Part shown: one piece after another, positions 1-6,593 of the stretch | How the letters are laid out: each line of letters opens with the position of its first letter | Position numbering within the stretch: the stretch's first letter is position 1 | Origin: Chloroflexi bacterium RBG_16_56_11 | GTDB taxonomy: Bacteria; Chloroflexota; Dehalococcoidia; Dehalococcoidales; RBG-16-60-22 | Direction of reading: 5' to 3' | Length of the DNA stretch: 18,630 nucleotides | Assembly (NCBI GenBank): GCA_001796865.1 | Contig: MGNQ01000054.1 | Location: forward strand, 2,920-21,549 | The notes under the pieces: model-generated | Seen by the model: only the letters and a program-made list of their open reading frames with translations | The model's database searches: none | Told to the model about the DNA's origin: nothing | Program-made: the position numbers and the translations under genes

Positions 1-763
1 CCGCCCATAGCCGCGCGAGCCTGGACATCCAGGCGCCACGAACGCCGGTCGTATCGCCGGCCCGGGAAGGCGAATGCAGCCAGCCGGCCGCGCCCAGCAG
101 CCGGGACTGGCAGCCCGCCAGGTAATCGTCGTCAGATATACCGGCGTTGTCGACTTTTTCCAGGGTCTGGAGAGGCAGGCGCCGGGCAAGTTCGAACATG
201 GGCTGCTTGTTCCGGGAGTAACCCAGCGCCCCCATGATGCCGCGGTAGAGGACCTCCCCCGCCGCCGCCCGGCCAAGCTCCTCCCGGAAGCCTGCCACCT
301 GCCGGCGAAACCGCGCCTCGCCGGCCGTATCCAGGATTTCAATGATATCCCCGGCCCCCGGCCGCCGGCAGGGCAGGCATTCGCCCGGAGGGGCCGCCGA
401 TTTCGTAACCGGCAGGTATTTTTGCAGTGACAGCGTCGGCACGGCGTGGCCGTTTTCCAGGACGGCCGGGCTGACCGCATCGTGGCGATAGACGACATGC
501 AGGACGACCCGGTTATAGCTCGGGTCGAGGTGGTGCCCGTGCTCCCGCCAGCTGCTGGATTTCACGTGGACCTCGATATCGCCCCTGGCGAGGCCCCGGC
601 GGGTGAGAATAACCGCATCGCGTAGGTCGGCACCGCGGTCGTCGTTGATGCGCCCCGGATAGACCACCCGGACCGGTCCGTCCTCTTCCGTCACCAGGTC
701 CGGCCTTCCCCAGAGCTGTTTCCAGGCCCTCACGATTCGGCTTTCCAGCATCACACCGGGCAT
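1..763 (-). CDS. DUF2851 family protein, C-terminus cut by window edge
   Basis: Reading the minus strand from an ATG at 763-761 gives 254 open codons that run off the left edge. Conserved features match the DUF2851 family: PGRINDDRGADLRDA at about residues 36-50, GDIEVHV at 61-67, then W72 and HGHH at 75-78, followed by VVLHVVYR. A Cys pair (ECLPC) lies near residue 128. The family has no established function; its Asp/Glu/His-rich core suggests a nuclease-like or metal-binding fold, which is only an inference. GAGG lies about 4 nt upstream of the start, and an in-frame TGA at 772-770 rules out a longer protein. The gene follows the acyl-CoA synthetase gene by 99 bp on the same strand, so co-transcription is possible. 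Family identity is confident; function is unknown. Confidence 0.85.
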   Translation of the reverse strand, partial: MPGVMLESRIVRAWKQLWGRPDLVTEEDGPVRVVYPGRINDDRGADLRDAVILTRRGLARGDIEVHVKSSSWREHGHHLDPSYNRVVLHVVYRHDAVSPAVLENGHAVPTLSLQKYLPVTKSAAPPGECLPCRRPGAGDIIEILDTAGEARFRRQVAGFREELGRAAAGEVLYRGIMGALGYSRNKQPMFELARRLPLQTLEKVDNAGISDDDYLAGCQSRLLGAAGWLHSPSRAGDTTGVRGAWMSRLARLWA

Positions 764-862
764 ATAACCTCAGCTTGAAAAGCGTCCCCTGTTGTTTCGA
801 GTCTAGCTGGTACCTGGATGCCCGTGCCGGCACGAAACGGTCCGATTCTGGCGTGAAGGGAA

Positions 863-2293
863 TCAGCCCGCGTTATCGAGGAACTGGCGGTAGCGGCATA
901 GCGCCGCCAGGGCTCCGATGGCTTCCTGTTCGCCGGAGTAGCTCGGAATGCCAATAGCCTGGAAGCCGCGGTGCATTTTGAGGTAGATTTCCCGGTCACC
1001 GAGGGGGCTAACGGCGATGAGGGTCTTACCGGGAAAGTCCTTTTTTATGCCGGCGAAGAGGGCAGCGACGTCCTCACCCGGCACCCAGTCGATAGCGCCC
1101 ATGACCATCACGGCGGCGTCGACGCCGTCGTCCTCCAGGGCCGCCCGGACCACGGTGGTATAGGTCGTCTCGAAACCGCGGGTCTCGATGGCCGTCCAGA
1201 CATCGATGGGGCTCCTCACCTGCCACCAGCCAGGGTAAACCTCCTTGATCCTGGCCGCGGTCGCCGGCGACAATACCGCGATTTCCAGGCCATGGCGGAC
1301 ACAGGCGTCGACGGCGGTGACGCAGCCGGAACCGGCCAGGTTGATGATGGCGACCCGGTCCCCGCGGGGCAGCGGCCCGTGGACGAAGGCACGGAGGACA
1401 TCCCAGAGCTGGGGGAAACTGGCGACCCGGACAATACCGGCCTGCCGGAAGGCGGCGTCGTAGAGGCGGTCATCTCCCGCGATGGAGCCGGTGTGCGTGG
1501 ACGAGGCCCTGGCGCCGCCGCCGGTGACCGCTGACTTCAGGACAATAAGGGGCTTTTTCCTGACGATATCGCGACCCAACCCGAGGAACCGCCGGCCGTC
1601 CTTGATGCTCTCCAGGTACATGGCGATGATCTTCGTCCGGTCGTCCTCGCCGATATAGGCCAGCATATCGCTCTCGTCCACGTCGCATTTGTTGCCCAGG
1701 CAGGCTATCTTGCTGATGCCGAATTCCTCGTTTATCAGCGGCAGGTAGACCCCGGTGAACAGGCCGGTCTGCCCGATGAAACCGACCCTCCCCGGCCGGA
1801 TGTCGCCCCGGGGCAGGAATATCTCATTAAGCCGGCCGAGGCTTGAATCGAACCGCGTGTACGGATTCAGGGTGCCGACGCTGTTCGGCCCCATGAACCT
1901 CATCCCCGCCCGCGCCGCCAGCGTTTTCATCTGCCCCTCGAGGCGCGCCCCGGCCTCGTTCATTTCGCCGAAGCCGGCGGACTCGATAATGACCGCTTTG
2001 ACGCCCTTCGCGGCGCATTCCTGCAAAGAACCGAACACCGCGGCCGGCGGCAGGACGATGATAGCCAGCTCCGGCACCTCCGGCAGACCGGCCACGTCGG
2101 GATAGGCGGCCAGACCCATAATGCTGGCCGCCTGCGGGTTCACCGGGTAGATTTTCCCGGGGTAACCCAGCCGCAGCAGGTTTTCGATGATGTTGTAGCC
2201 GCCCTTGCCCGGGGTGCGCGAGGCGCCGATGACCGCCACGCTGCCCGGCTCGAAAAACATTCTCAAACTTTCTCTACCGTCTCTGCCGTCCAT
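863..2293 (-). CDS. NDP-forming acyl-CoA synthetase, alpha-type (CoA-binding and ligase domains)
   Basis: The 476-residue protein starts with a CoA-binding Rossmann domain (FFEPGSVAVIGAS near residues 14-25, YPVNP at 49-53). Succinyl-CoA-ligase-like domains follow: GPNSVG at 135-140, a GFIGQTG loop at 171-177, and STHTGSIAG, whose H267 matches the phosphorylated His of the ADP-forming acetyl-CoA synthetase alpha subunit. These enzymes interconvert acyl-CoA plus ADP and Pi with acid plus ATP, conserving energy in anaerobes. The ATP-grasp (beta) part is absent from the protein and from this window, so a partner encoded elsewhere would be needed. AGGA lies 8 nt upstream of the ATG. Transcription probably starts near 2351 from an operator-bearing promoter next to the XRE regulator gene. 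The acyl substrate cannot be read from sequence. Confidence 0.88.
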   Translation of the reverse strand: MDGRDGRESLRMFFEPGSVAVIGASRTPGKGGYNIIENLLRLGYPGKIYPVNPQAASIMGLAAYPDVAGLPEVPELAIIVLPPAAVFGSLQECAAKGVKAVIIESAGFGEMNEAGARLEGQMKTLAARAGMRFMGPNSVGTLNPYTRFDSSLGRLNEIFLPRGDIRPGRVGFIGQTGLFTGVYLPLINEEFGISKIACLGNKCDVDESDMLAYIGEDDRTKIIAMYLESIKDGRRFLGLGRDIVRKKPLIVLKSAVTGGGARASSTHTGSIAGDDRLYDAAFRQAGIVRVASFPQLWDVLRAFVHGPLPRGDRVAIINLAGSGCVTAVDACVRHGLEIAVLSPATAARIKEVYPGWWQVRSPIDVWTAIETRGFETTYTTVVRAALEDDGVDAAVMVMGAIDWVPGEDVAALFAGIKKDFPGKTLIAVSPLGDREIYLKMHRGFQAIGIPSYSGEQEAIGALAALCRYRQFLDNAG

Positions 2294-2357
2294 GAGCTAT
2301 TCCTGCGGATGTGTCCTCGATAACGATGTCACCGCCCGCTACCATCCCATCGGGACT

Positions 2358-2386
2358 ATTTTACACGTTAACGTGTATTTTGTCAA
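2358..2386 (-). promoter_or_regulatory. Sigma70 promoter of the acyl-CoA synthetase gene, with operator in the spacer
   Basis: On the minus strand, TTGACA (2386-2381), a 17-bp spacer and TAAAAT (2363-2358) form a near-consensus promoter. A perfect 16-bp palindrome, TACACGTTAACGTGTA (2362-2377), fills the spacer and reaches into the -10. The -35 overlaps the stop codon of the upstream XRE gene. A repressor bound here would block RNA polymerase. Confidence 0.8.
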
Positions 2387-2625
2387 GCCTTCTTTTTACG
2401 GGTCGCGGTCTCGTACCGGAACCTGGCCTGCTCGGCCACCATCGAAAGCAGGGTAGCCGAGGCGCCCCGCGGCCGGTACATGCCGGTCTCCCACTCGCTG
2501 ATAGTCTGCTGGCGCGTGCCCAGTCTCTCCGATAGCTCCTGCTGGGTGAGCCCCAGGTGCCGGCGCAGCGCCTGGATGCTCCGGCCGTCCCAGGTTGCCC
2601 CTCGCTCGCTTTTACGGGTGCCCAC
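2383..2625 (-). CDS. XRE-family HTH transcriptional regulator, likely leaderless GTG start
   Basis: This small DNA-binding protein (80 aa from the GTG at 2625) consists of little more than one Cro/C1-type helix-turn-helix. The HTH spans about residues 24-48 (LGLTQQELSERLG then TRQQTISEWETG), followed by YRPRGAS, a helix and a basic KKK tail. The frame stays open to a TTG at 2676, but that start lies upstream of the -35 element of the only visible promoter. Transcription from that promoter would begin at about 2627, so the GTG at 2625 is the first usable start and would be leaderless. The same palindrome lies in its own promoter and in that of the downstream acyl-CoA gene, which suggests autoregulation and control of that gene. 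No ligand domain is visible; an antitoxin-like role is an alternative, but no toxin adjoins it. Confidence 0.82.
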   Translation of the reverse strand: MGTRKSERGATWDGRSIQALRRHLGLTQQELSERLGTRQQTISEWETGMYRPRGASATLLSMVAEQARFRYETATRKKKA

Positions 2626-2632
2626 GCCCCAG

Positions 2633-2661
2633 ATTCTACACGATGCCGTGTAAGGAGTCAA
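2633..2661 (-). promoter_or_regulatory. Sigma70 promoter of the XRE regulator gene, with matching operator
   Basis: On the minus strand, TTGACT (2661-2656), a 17-bp spacer and TAGAAT (2638-2633). The spacer carries TACACG-N4-CGTGTA (2637-2652), with the same half sites, spacing and register relative to the -10 as the operator at 2362-2377. This points to autoregulation by the adjacent HTH protein. Confidence 0.8.
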
Positions 2662-2724
2662 TTCAGAGAGTAACAAATAACTCCAGCGAACCGGGTGCCT
2701 TTACTCATTCTCGGTTGGTGTAAA

Positions 2725-2821
2725 TAACGGCCGTTAACGCCCTTCGACAGGCTCAGAGCCTGCCCCGTACTTGATACGGGGGCGAGCGGAACTTGCCGCC
2801 GCTCGTGGTGAGCCGGTCGAA
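2725..2821. repeat. Intergenic palindromic repeat island
   Basis: This stretch lies between the XRE promoter and the nadK promoter and holds no credible gene. It contains a perfect 12-bp palindrome, TAACGGCCGTTA (2725-2736). Next come inverted arms TTCGACAGGCTCA (2743-2755) and TGAGCCGGTCGAA (2809-2821), with 12 of 13 positions paired. They enclose two hairpins: CCCCGTA/TACGGGG (2763-2769 and 2775-2781) and GAGCGG/CCGCTC (2784-2789 and 2799-2804). The TTCGACAGGCTCAG-type arm is widespread between genes of environmental bacteria and is often mistranslated as a peptide containing LSLSKG. Confidence 0.75.
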
Positions 2822-2911
2822 CCATAGCGGCGAGAATGAAACCTATAAAAATATCAAAGCTGGCGTCCAAAATTGAGTAGCACCGCGAGGCTTGACTTTA
2901 CGCTCTTGAGC

Positions 2912-2941
2912 TTGACGCCAAGAACCCGGAATTGCTACAAT
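2912..2941 (+). promoter_or_regulatory. Promoter of the nadK operon
   Basis: TTGACG (2912-2917), an 18-bp spacer and TACAAT (2936-2941) preceded by TGC, an extended -10. Predicted start of transcription is near 2948, which favours the TTG at 2991 as the nadK start over the in-frame TTG at 2946. Confidence 0.6.
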
Positions 2942-2990
2942 TCTCTTGTTCCTTAGCGAAGAATTTTATGGAAAGTACCGGGCCGGCGTC

Positions 2991-3866
2991 TTGAAAAAAA
3001 TCGGCATACTCTATCACCCCAGGGTCGAGGCGACGCAGCGGAAAGCCTCGGAAATAGAAGGAATTCTCAGGGCCAGAGGCATCACCGCGTGGGTGTGTTC
3101 CGCCTGGGATAAAACCGGCGCCGCCGGCCGCCTGGACGGCACGGACCTGCTGTTGACCGTCGGCGGCGACGGCACCGTCCTCCGGGCCGTCCAGATCGCC
3201 GTCCCGGGGAATATCCCGATAGCCGGAATTAACTTGGGCAAGCTCGGTTTCATGACGGAGATGGACGCCGGGGAGGTCCCGCAAAAGCTGCCCGAAATAA
3301 TCGGCGCTAGCGGCTGGATAGACGAGCGGTCAATGCTCCAGGCGGAAGCGACTATCTCCGGCCGGTCTCAAACCTTCCACGCCCTCAACGATATCGTCGT
3401 GGCGAGGGGCGAGATAGCCCGGCTTATCCGGGTCGAGGTCGATATCGACGGGGAGCGTCTGACCACCTACAAGGCCGACGGGGTCATCGCGGCGACGGCC
3501 ACCGGCAGCACCGGCTACGCCCTGGCTGTCGGCGGTCCCATCCTTTATCCGCAGTCGCCGGACATCCTCCTCGTCGCGGTAGCCCCCCACCTCAGTCCCG
3601 GATATGCCCTGGTCCTGCCGGAGACCGCTACGGTCACGCTGCGACTGCAGACCTACCAGCCGGGAACGCTGAGCATCGACGGGCACGTCAACCTAGCTAT
3701 CGCGGACGGGGATGTGGTTACCGTGAAACGCAGCCCGCATACCGCCCGTTTCTGGAGGGTGCATCCCCGCGGGTCTTTTTACACCAGCCTGGAGGAAAAA
3801 CTGAGAGGAAAACATGGTGTACCAGGTAGAAAAAGCCAGAATACCGGACATAACTCAAATCCATAA
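2991..3866 (+). CDS. nadK: NAD kinase
   Basis: This cytoplasmic enzyme phosphorylates NAD to NADP. From the TTG at 2991 the protein is 291 aa and begins MKKIGILYHP, as NAD kinases usually do. The GGDGT motif lies at residues 58-62, NLGKLGF at 81-87, the conserved ND at 133-134, and the ATGSTGYALAVGGP nucleotide-binding segment at about 169-182. The frame is open from a TTG at 2946, but that codon coincides with the predicted transcription start. No good Shine-Dalgarno precedes either start. The C-terminus carries a short basic tail that overlaps the next gene by 53 bp, so translation of the two is probably linked. It is the first gene of a three-gene operon with an acetyltransferase and a Nudix hydrolase. 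Confidence 0.92.
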   Translation: MKKIGILYHPRVEATQRKASEIEGILRARGITAWVCSAWDKTGAAGRLDGTDLLLTVGGDGTVLRAVQIAVPGNIPIAGINLGKLGFMTEMDAGEVPQKLPEIIGASGWIDERSMLQAEATISGRSQTFHALNDIVVARGEIARLIRVEVDIDGERLTTYKADGVIAATATGSTGYALAVGGPILYPQSPDILLVAVAPHLSPGYALVLPETATVTLRLQTYQPGTLSIDGHVNLAIADGDVVTVKRSPHTARFWRVHPRGSFYTSLEEKLRGKHGVPGRKSQNTGHNSNP

Positions 3867-4293
3867 ACTCATTAATCTCTTCGCCGACAAGGGGCAGATG
3901 TTGCCGCGGCCGCTGAGCGAAATCTACGAAAGCATCCGCGACTTTTTCGTCATCCGCGACGGCGAGCGGGTGATCGCCAGCGCGGCGCTGCACGTCTGCT
4001 GGTCCGACCTCGCCGAGATAAGGTCGGTGGCCGTGGCCGAGGATAACCAGGGACAGGGCCTGGGCTCGCGGCTGGTGACTGCCTGTCTCCGGGAGGCGGA
4101 AAGCCTGGGTATCGAAACGGTCTTCTGCTTCACCTACCGCCCGGAATTTTTTAAACGCTTCAGGTTCGCCGACATCGATAAGATGGAGCTGCCGCGCAAG
4201 GTCTGGACGGACTGCTTCCGCTGCGCCAAGTTCCCCAACTGCGACGAGACCGCCCTGGTGTATCGCGCCCGGAAGGAGTCCAAAATTGCCTGA
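3814..4293 (+). CDS. GNAT acetyltransferase, short ArgA-like (N-acetylglutamate synthase type)
   Basis: This 159-aa protein has a single GNAT fold. The acetyl-CoA-binding motif A is at about residues 68-88 (EIRSVAVAEDNQGQGLG). The upstream segment MLPRPLSEIYESIRDFFV and the C-terminal Cys group (C134, C137, C143 in DCFRCAKFPNC) are typical of the short ArgA-like enzymes that acetylate glutamate, the first step of arginine synthesis, in bacteria lacking classical ArgA. The ATG has AGAGG just upstream. It overlaps nadK by 53 bp and the Nudix gene by 8 bp. No other arginine gene is in the window, so the substrate rests on family similarity alone. Confidence 0.82.
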   Translation: MVYQVEKARIPDITQIHKLINLFADKGQMLPRPLSEIYESIRDFFVIRDGERVIASAALHVCWSDLAEIRSVAVAEDNQGQGLGSRLVTACLREAESLGIETVFCFTYRPEFFKRFRFADIDKMELPRKVWTDCFRCAKFPNCDETALVYRARKESKIA

Positions 4294-4819
4294 AGAAGTC
4301 CTTTCCAGCCGGACGATTTTCGAGGGCCGTATCCTCACGCTGCGGGTGGACACGGTACGGACGGCCGACGGACGGCCAAGTACCCGCGAAATAATCGAGC
4401 ATGCCGCCTGCGTGGCCGTCATCGCCGTCGATGCCGACGATAACGTCCTGCTCGTCAAACAGTACCGCCAGGCGCCGGGGAAAGACCTGCTGGAGATACC
4501 GGCGGGGGGCATCGACGCCGGGGAGACGCCGGAGCAAGCGGTCGTCCGGGAGATGCAGGAGGAGACCGGTTTCCGGCCGGGGCGGGTGGCGCGGATAAGC
4601 GGGTTCTATTCGACGCCGGGCTTCAGCGACGAGTTTCTGCACCTCTACCTGGCCACGGAACTCGTGCCGGGCCGCCTCCACGCCGAGGACACTCCCGGAA
4701 TCGAGGTGGTCAAGATACCCGCCTCACGCGCCGCGGCCCTGGTGGCCTCCGGAAAAATCGAGGACGCCAAGACCATCGCCGGACTGCTCTATTACCTGGA
4801 ATACCGTAAGAATCGCTGA
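4286..4819 (+). CDS. Nudix hydrolase, ADP-ribose pyrophosphatase-like
   Basis: This 177-aa protein contains a perfect Nudix box at residues 74-96 (G-x5-E-x7-REMQEETGF). The layout is that of the ADP-ribose pyrophosphatase group: an N-terminal strand region (FEGRILTLRVDTV), a VLLVKQYR segment before the box, and STPGFSDE after it. Such enzymes split ADP-ribose or related nucleotide sugars into AMP and sugar phosphate with Mg2+. The start is a TTG at 4286 with a strong Shine-Dalgarno (GGAAGGAG, 4271-4278) 7 nt upstream. It overlaps the acetyltransferase gene by 8 bp. Sharing an operon with NAD kinase suggests housekeeping of NAD-derived metabolites, though this is an inference. Confidence 0.88.
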   Translation: MPEEVLSSRTIFEGRILTLRVDTVRTADGRPSTREIIEHAACVAVIAVDADDNVLLVKQYRQAPGKDLLEIPAGGIDAGETPEQAVVREMQEETGFRPGRVARISGFYSTPGFSDEFLHLYLATELVPGRLHAEDTPGIEVVKIPASRAAALVASGKIEDAKTIAGLLYYLEYRKNR

Positions 4820-4839
4820 CCGCCGGTTGAAGAAAGGCC

Positions 4840-4868
4840 TTGACAAACCGTTCCGGGGATAGTATACT
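4840..4868 (+). promoter_or_regulatory. Strong sigma70 promoter of the methionine operon
   Basis: A consensus TTGACA (4840-4845), a 17-bp spacer and TATACT (4863-4868). Transcription would start near 4875, about 395 nt before metY, so a long untranslated leader is predicted. Confidence 0.8.
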
Positions 4869-4874
4869 AAAATA

Positions 4875-5269
4875 ATTAAACCAGTCAACATTAAAATGAA
4901 AGAATATAACGGTATCGTAATACAATTTATCGTTAACCACGGCGGTAGGAAATCGCTGGTAGGCACGCGCTCTTTTAATACCGACATTTCTCTTCCCGGC
5001 CGTGACGCCGACCTCCGTCCCCTGCCCCTCATGGACAGCATGTGCCCTTTATGGATCATGTGCGGCGCTGACTGAGGCGAACTGCGTGACATCTTAAACC
5101 AGGCTGACATACTCCTCCTTTCCTCCAGCTAAAAAACCCTCAAATTACAAGCCATTTGCCCGGTCGGCGCTCCAGTACACCAAATCCGCCTGACGTCATG
5201 CCTTGCTACGCGGATGTATTCAAGTAATTCAGTCGGAATGAAACTATTATTAATAAGGAGAAACAAATA
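4875..5269 (+). promoter_or_regulatory. Long 5' leader of metY, possible regulatory RNA
   Basis: About 395 nt separate the promoter from metY. I do not recognise the core of a SAM-I, SAM-II or SAH riboswitch, nor a T-box. What is visible is a short ORF (4896-5075) with a Met/Cys-rich end. Further down are an inverted repeat ATCCGC/GCGGAT (5184-5189 and 5210-5215) around the palindrome TGACGTCA (5191-5198), and a good metY Shine-Dalgarno, AAGGAG (5255-5260). No U-tract terminator is evident, so any control may act on translation or through a terminator I cannot see. Confidence 0.45.
4896..5075 (+). CDS. Putative Met/Cys-rich leader peptide (59 aa)
   Basis: An ATG about 20 nt after the predicted transcription start opens 59 codons that end at a TGA (5073-5075). 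The last 17 residues, PLMDSMCPLWIMCGAD plus the preceding Leu, hold three Met and two Cys, arranged as two Met-Cys pairs. The underlying DNA has a near direct repeat (ATGGA..CATGTG). No Shine-Dalgarno is visible, so initiation would be weak or near-leaderless. A peptide rich in the pathway's end products just before a methionine and sulfur operon is what an attenuation leader would look like. Expression and function are unproven; it could be chance. Confidence 0.35.
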   Translation: MKEYNGIVIQFIVNHGGRKSLVGTRSFNTDISLPGRDADLRPLPLMDSMCPLWIMCGAD

Positions 5270-6565
5270 ATGTCGCTCAAACCGGAAACAATCGCTTTAC
5301 ATGCCGGCCAGGAAAGCCCCGATCCCGCCACCGGCGCCCGGGCCGTGCCTATTTACCAGACCACTTCCTACGTCTTCAAAAGCACCGACCACGCTGCCAA
5401 CCTCTTCGCCCTCAAGGAGTTCGGCAATATCTACACCCGGATAATGAATCCCACCAACGATGTGTTCGAAAAGAGGGTCGCCGCCCTCGAGGGGGGCACC
5501 GGGGCACTGGGGGTATCTTCGGGGCAGGCGGCGCAGGCCATCGCGCTGCTGAACATCACCCGGGTCGGTGACGAAATTATCTCGGCCAACAATCTCTACG
5601 GCGGCACGTACCAGCAGTTTCACTACACATTCCCCAGGCTGGGCAGAAAGGTCGTTTTCGTGGAGTCAACGAAGGTCGAGGCATTCAGGAAGGCCGTTAC
5701 CCCTCGCACCCGGGCCGTCTATATCGAGACCATCGGCAATCCCAAGCTGGACGTGCCCGACTTCGAGGCCATCGCCCGGATAGCCCACGAGGCCGGGGTC
5801 CCGCTGGTGGTGGACAACACGGTCGGGGTGGGCATCATCCGCCCGATTGATTTCGGGGCGGACCTTCTCGCCACCTCGGCCACCAAGTTCATCGGCGGGC
5901 ACGGCACCTCCATCGGCGGGGTAATCGTCGATTCCGGCAAGTTCAAATGGAACAACGGCAAGTTCCCGGAGTTCACCGAGCCGGACCCCAGCTATCACGG
6001 CCTCAAATTCTGGGACGTGTTCGGGAATTTCCCGGGGATGGGCAACGTCGCTTTTATCATCAAGGCCAGGGTCCAGTGGCAGCGCGACCTGGGCGCCGCC
6101 CTGAGCCCCTTCAACTCCTTCCTTTTTCTCCAGGGGCTGGAAACGCTGCCGCTCCGGGTGAAGAAGCACTCGGAGAACGCCCTGGTAGTGGCGGAGTTCC
6201 TCAAGCAGCACTCTTCCGTGACCTGGGTCAACTACCCCGGCCTGCCGGACCATCCCAGCCATGCCCTGGCGAAAAAATACCTGAAGGGCAACTACGGGGC
6301 GATAGTGGGATTCGGCATCAAGGGCGGCCTGGAGGCGGGGCAGAAGTTCATCAACTCAGTCAAGTTACTCTCTCACCTGGCCAACATCGGCGATGCTAAA
6401 TCGCTGGTCATCCACCCGGCCTCGACCACCCACCAGCAACTCACCCGGGAGGAACAGGCCGAGACCGGCGTGACCGAGGACTTCATCAGGCTTTCGGTAG
6501 GGCTGGAGGACGTGGAGGACATCAAAGAGGACATAGCCCAGGCCCTGAAAAAGGCAGCCCTTTAA
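5270..6565 (+). CDS. metY: O-acetylhomoserine sulfhydrylase
   Basis: A PLP enzyme of the Cys/Met metabolism family (431 aa, usual family length) that makes homocysteine from O-acetylhomoserine and sulfide in the cytoplasm. The N-terminus has ALHAGQ and VPIYQTTSYVF. The cofactor site shows VVDNT at about residues 180-184 and the Schiff-base lysine K206 in ATSATKFIGGHGT. The C-terminal NIGDAKSLVIHPASTTH segment is a hallmark of this family. The ATG has AAGGAG 9 nt upstream. It is the first gene of the operon, 28 bp before metX, and the only one behind the long leader. Confidence 0.95.
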   Translation: MSLKPETIALHAGQESPDPATGARAVPIYQTTSYVFKSTDHAANLFALKEFGNIYTRIMNPTNDVFEKRVAALEGGTGALGVSSGQAAQAIALLNITRVGDEIISANNLYGGTYQQFHYTFPRLGRKVVFVESTKVEAFRKAVTPRTRAVYIETIGNPKLDVPDFEAIARIAHEAGVPLVVDNTVGVGIIRPIDFGADLLATSATKFIGGHGTSIGGVIVDSGKFKWNNGKFPEFTEPDPSYHGLKFWDVFGNFPGMGNVAFIIKARVQWQRDLGAALSPFNSFLFLQGLETLPLRVKKHSENALVVAEFLKQHSSVTWVNYPGLPDHPSHALAKKYLKGNYGAIVGFGIKGGLEAGQKFINSVKLLSHLANIGDAKSLVIHPASTTHQQLTREEQAETGVTEDFIRLSVGLEDVEDIKEDIAQALKKAAL

Positions 6566-6593
6566 GCTCGTCTTTCAGGCCAAGGAGGCTTAT

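Noticed and set aside
74..430. Open frame on the plus strand across the left edge
   Set aside because: It is the antisense shadow of the DUF2851 gene, whose conserved motifs are clear on the other strand.
823..834. Perfect palindrome CGTGCCGGCACG between the acyl-CoA synthetase and DUF2851 genes
   Set aside because: Short and GC-rich, with no U-tract or promoter around it, so I could not assign it as a terminator or operator.
2658..2870. Open frame of 70 codons on the minus strand containing LSLSKG
   Set aside because: This is the translation of the intergenic palindromic repeat, a well-known false gene call.
3718..4512. Open frame of 264 codons on the minus strand
   Set aside because: It is antisense to three real overlapping genes, and its length is explained by GC-rich codon bias.
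4920..4975. Possible T-box-like segment in the metY leader
   Set aside because: The GGTAGGCACGCG string only loosely resembles the T-box core, and no specifier stem could be recognised.
4724..5110. Open frame of 128 codons on the minus strand across the metY leader
   Set aside because: It overlaps the end of the Nudix gene and a strong opposite promoter, has no family motif and no good ribosome site.
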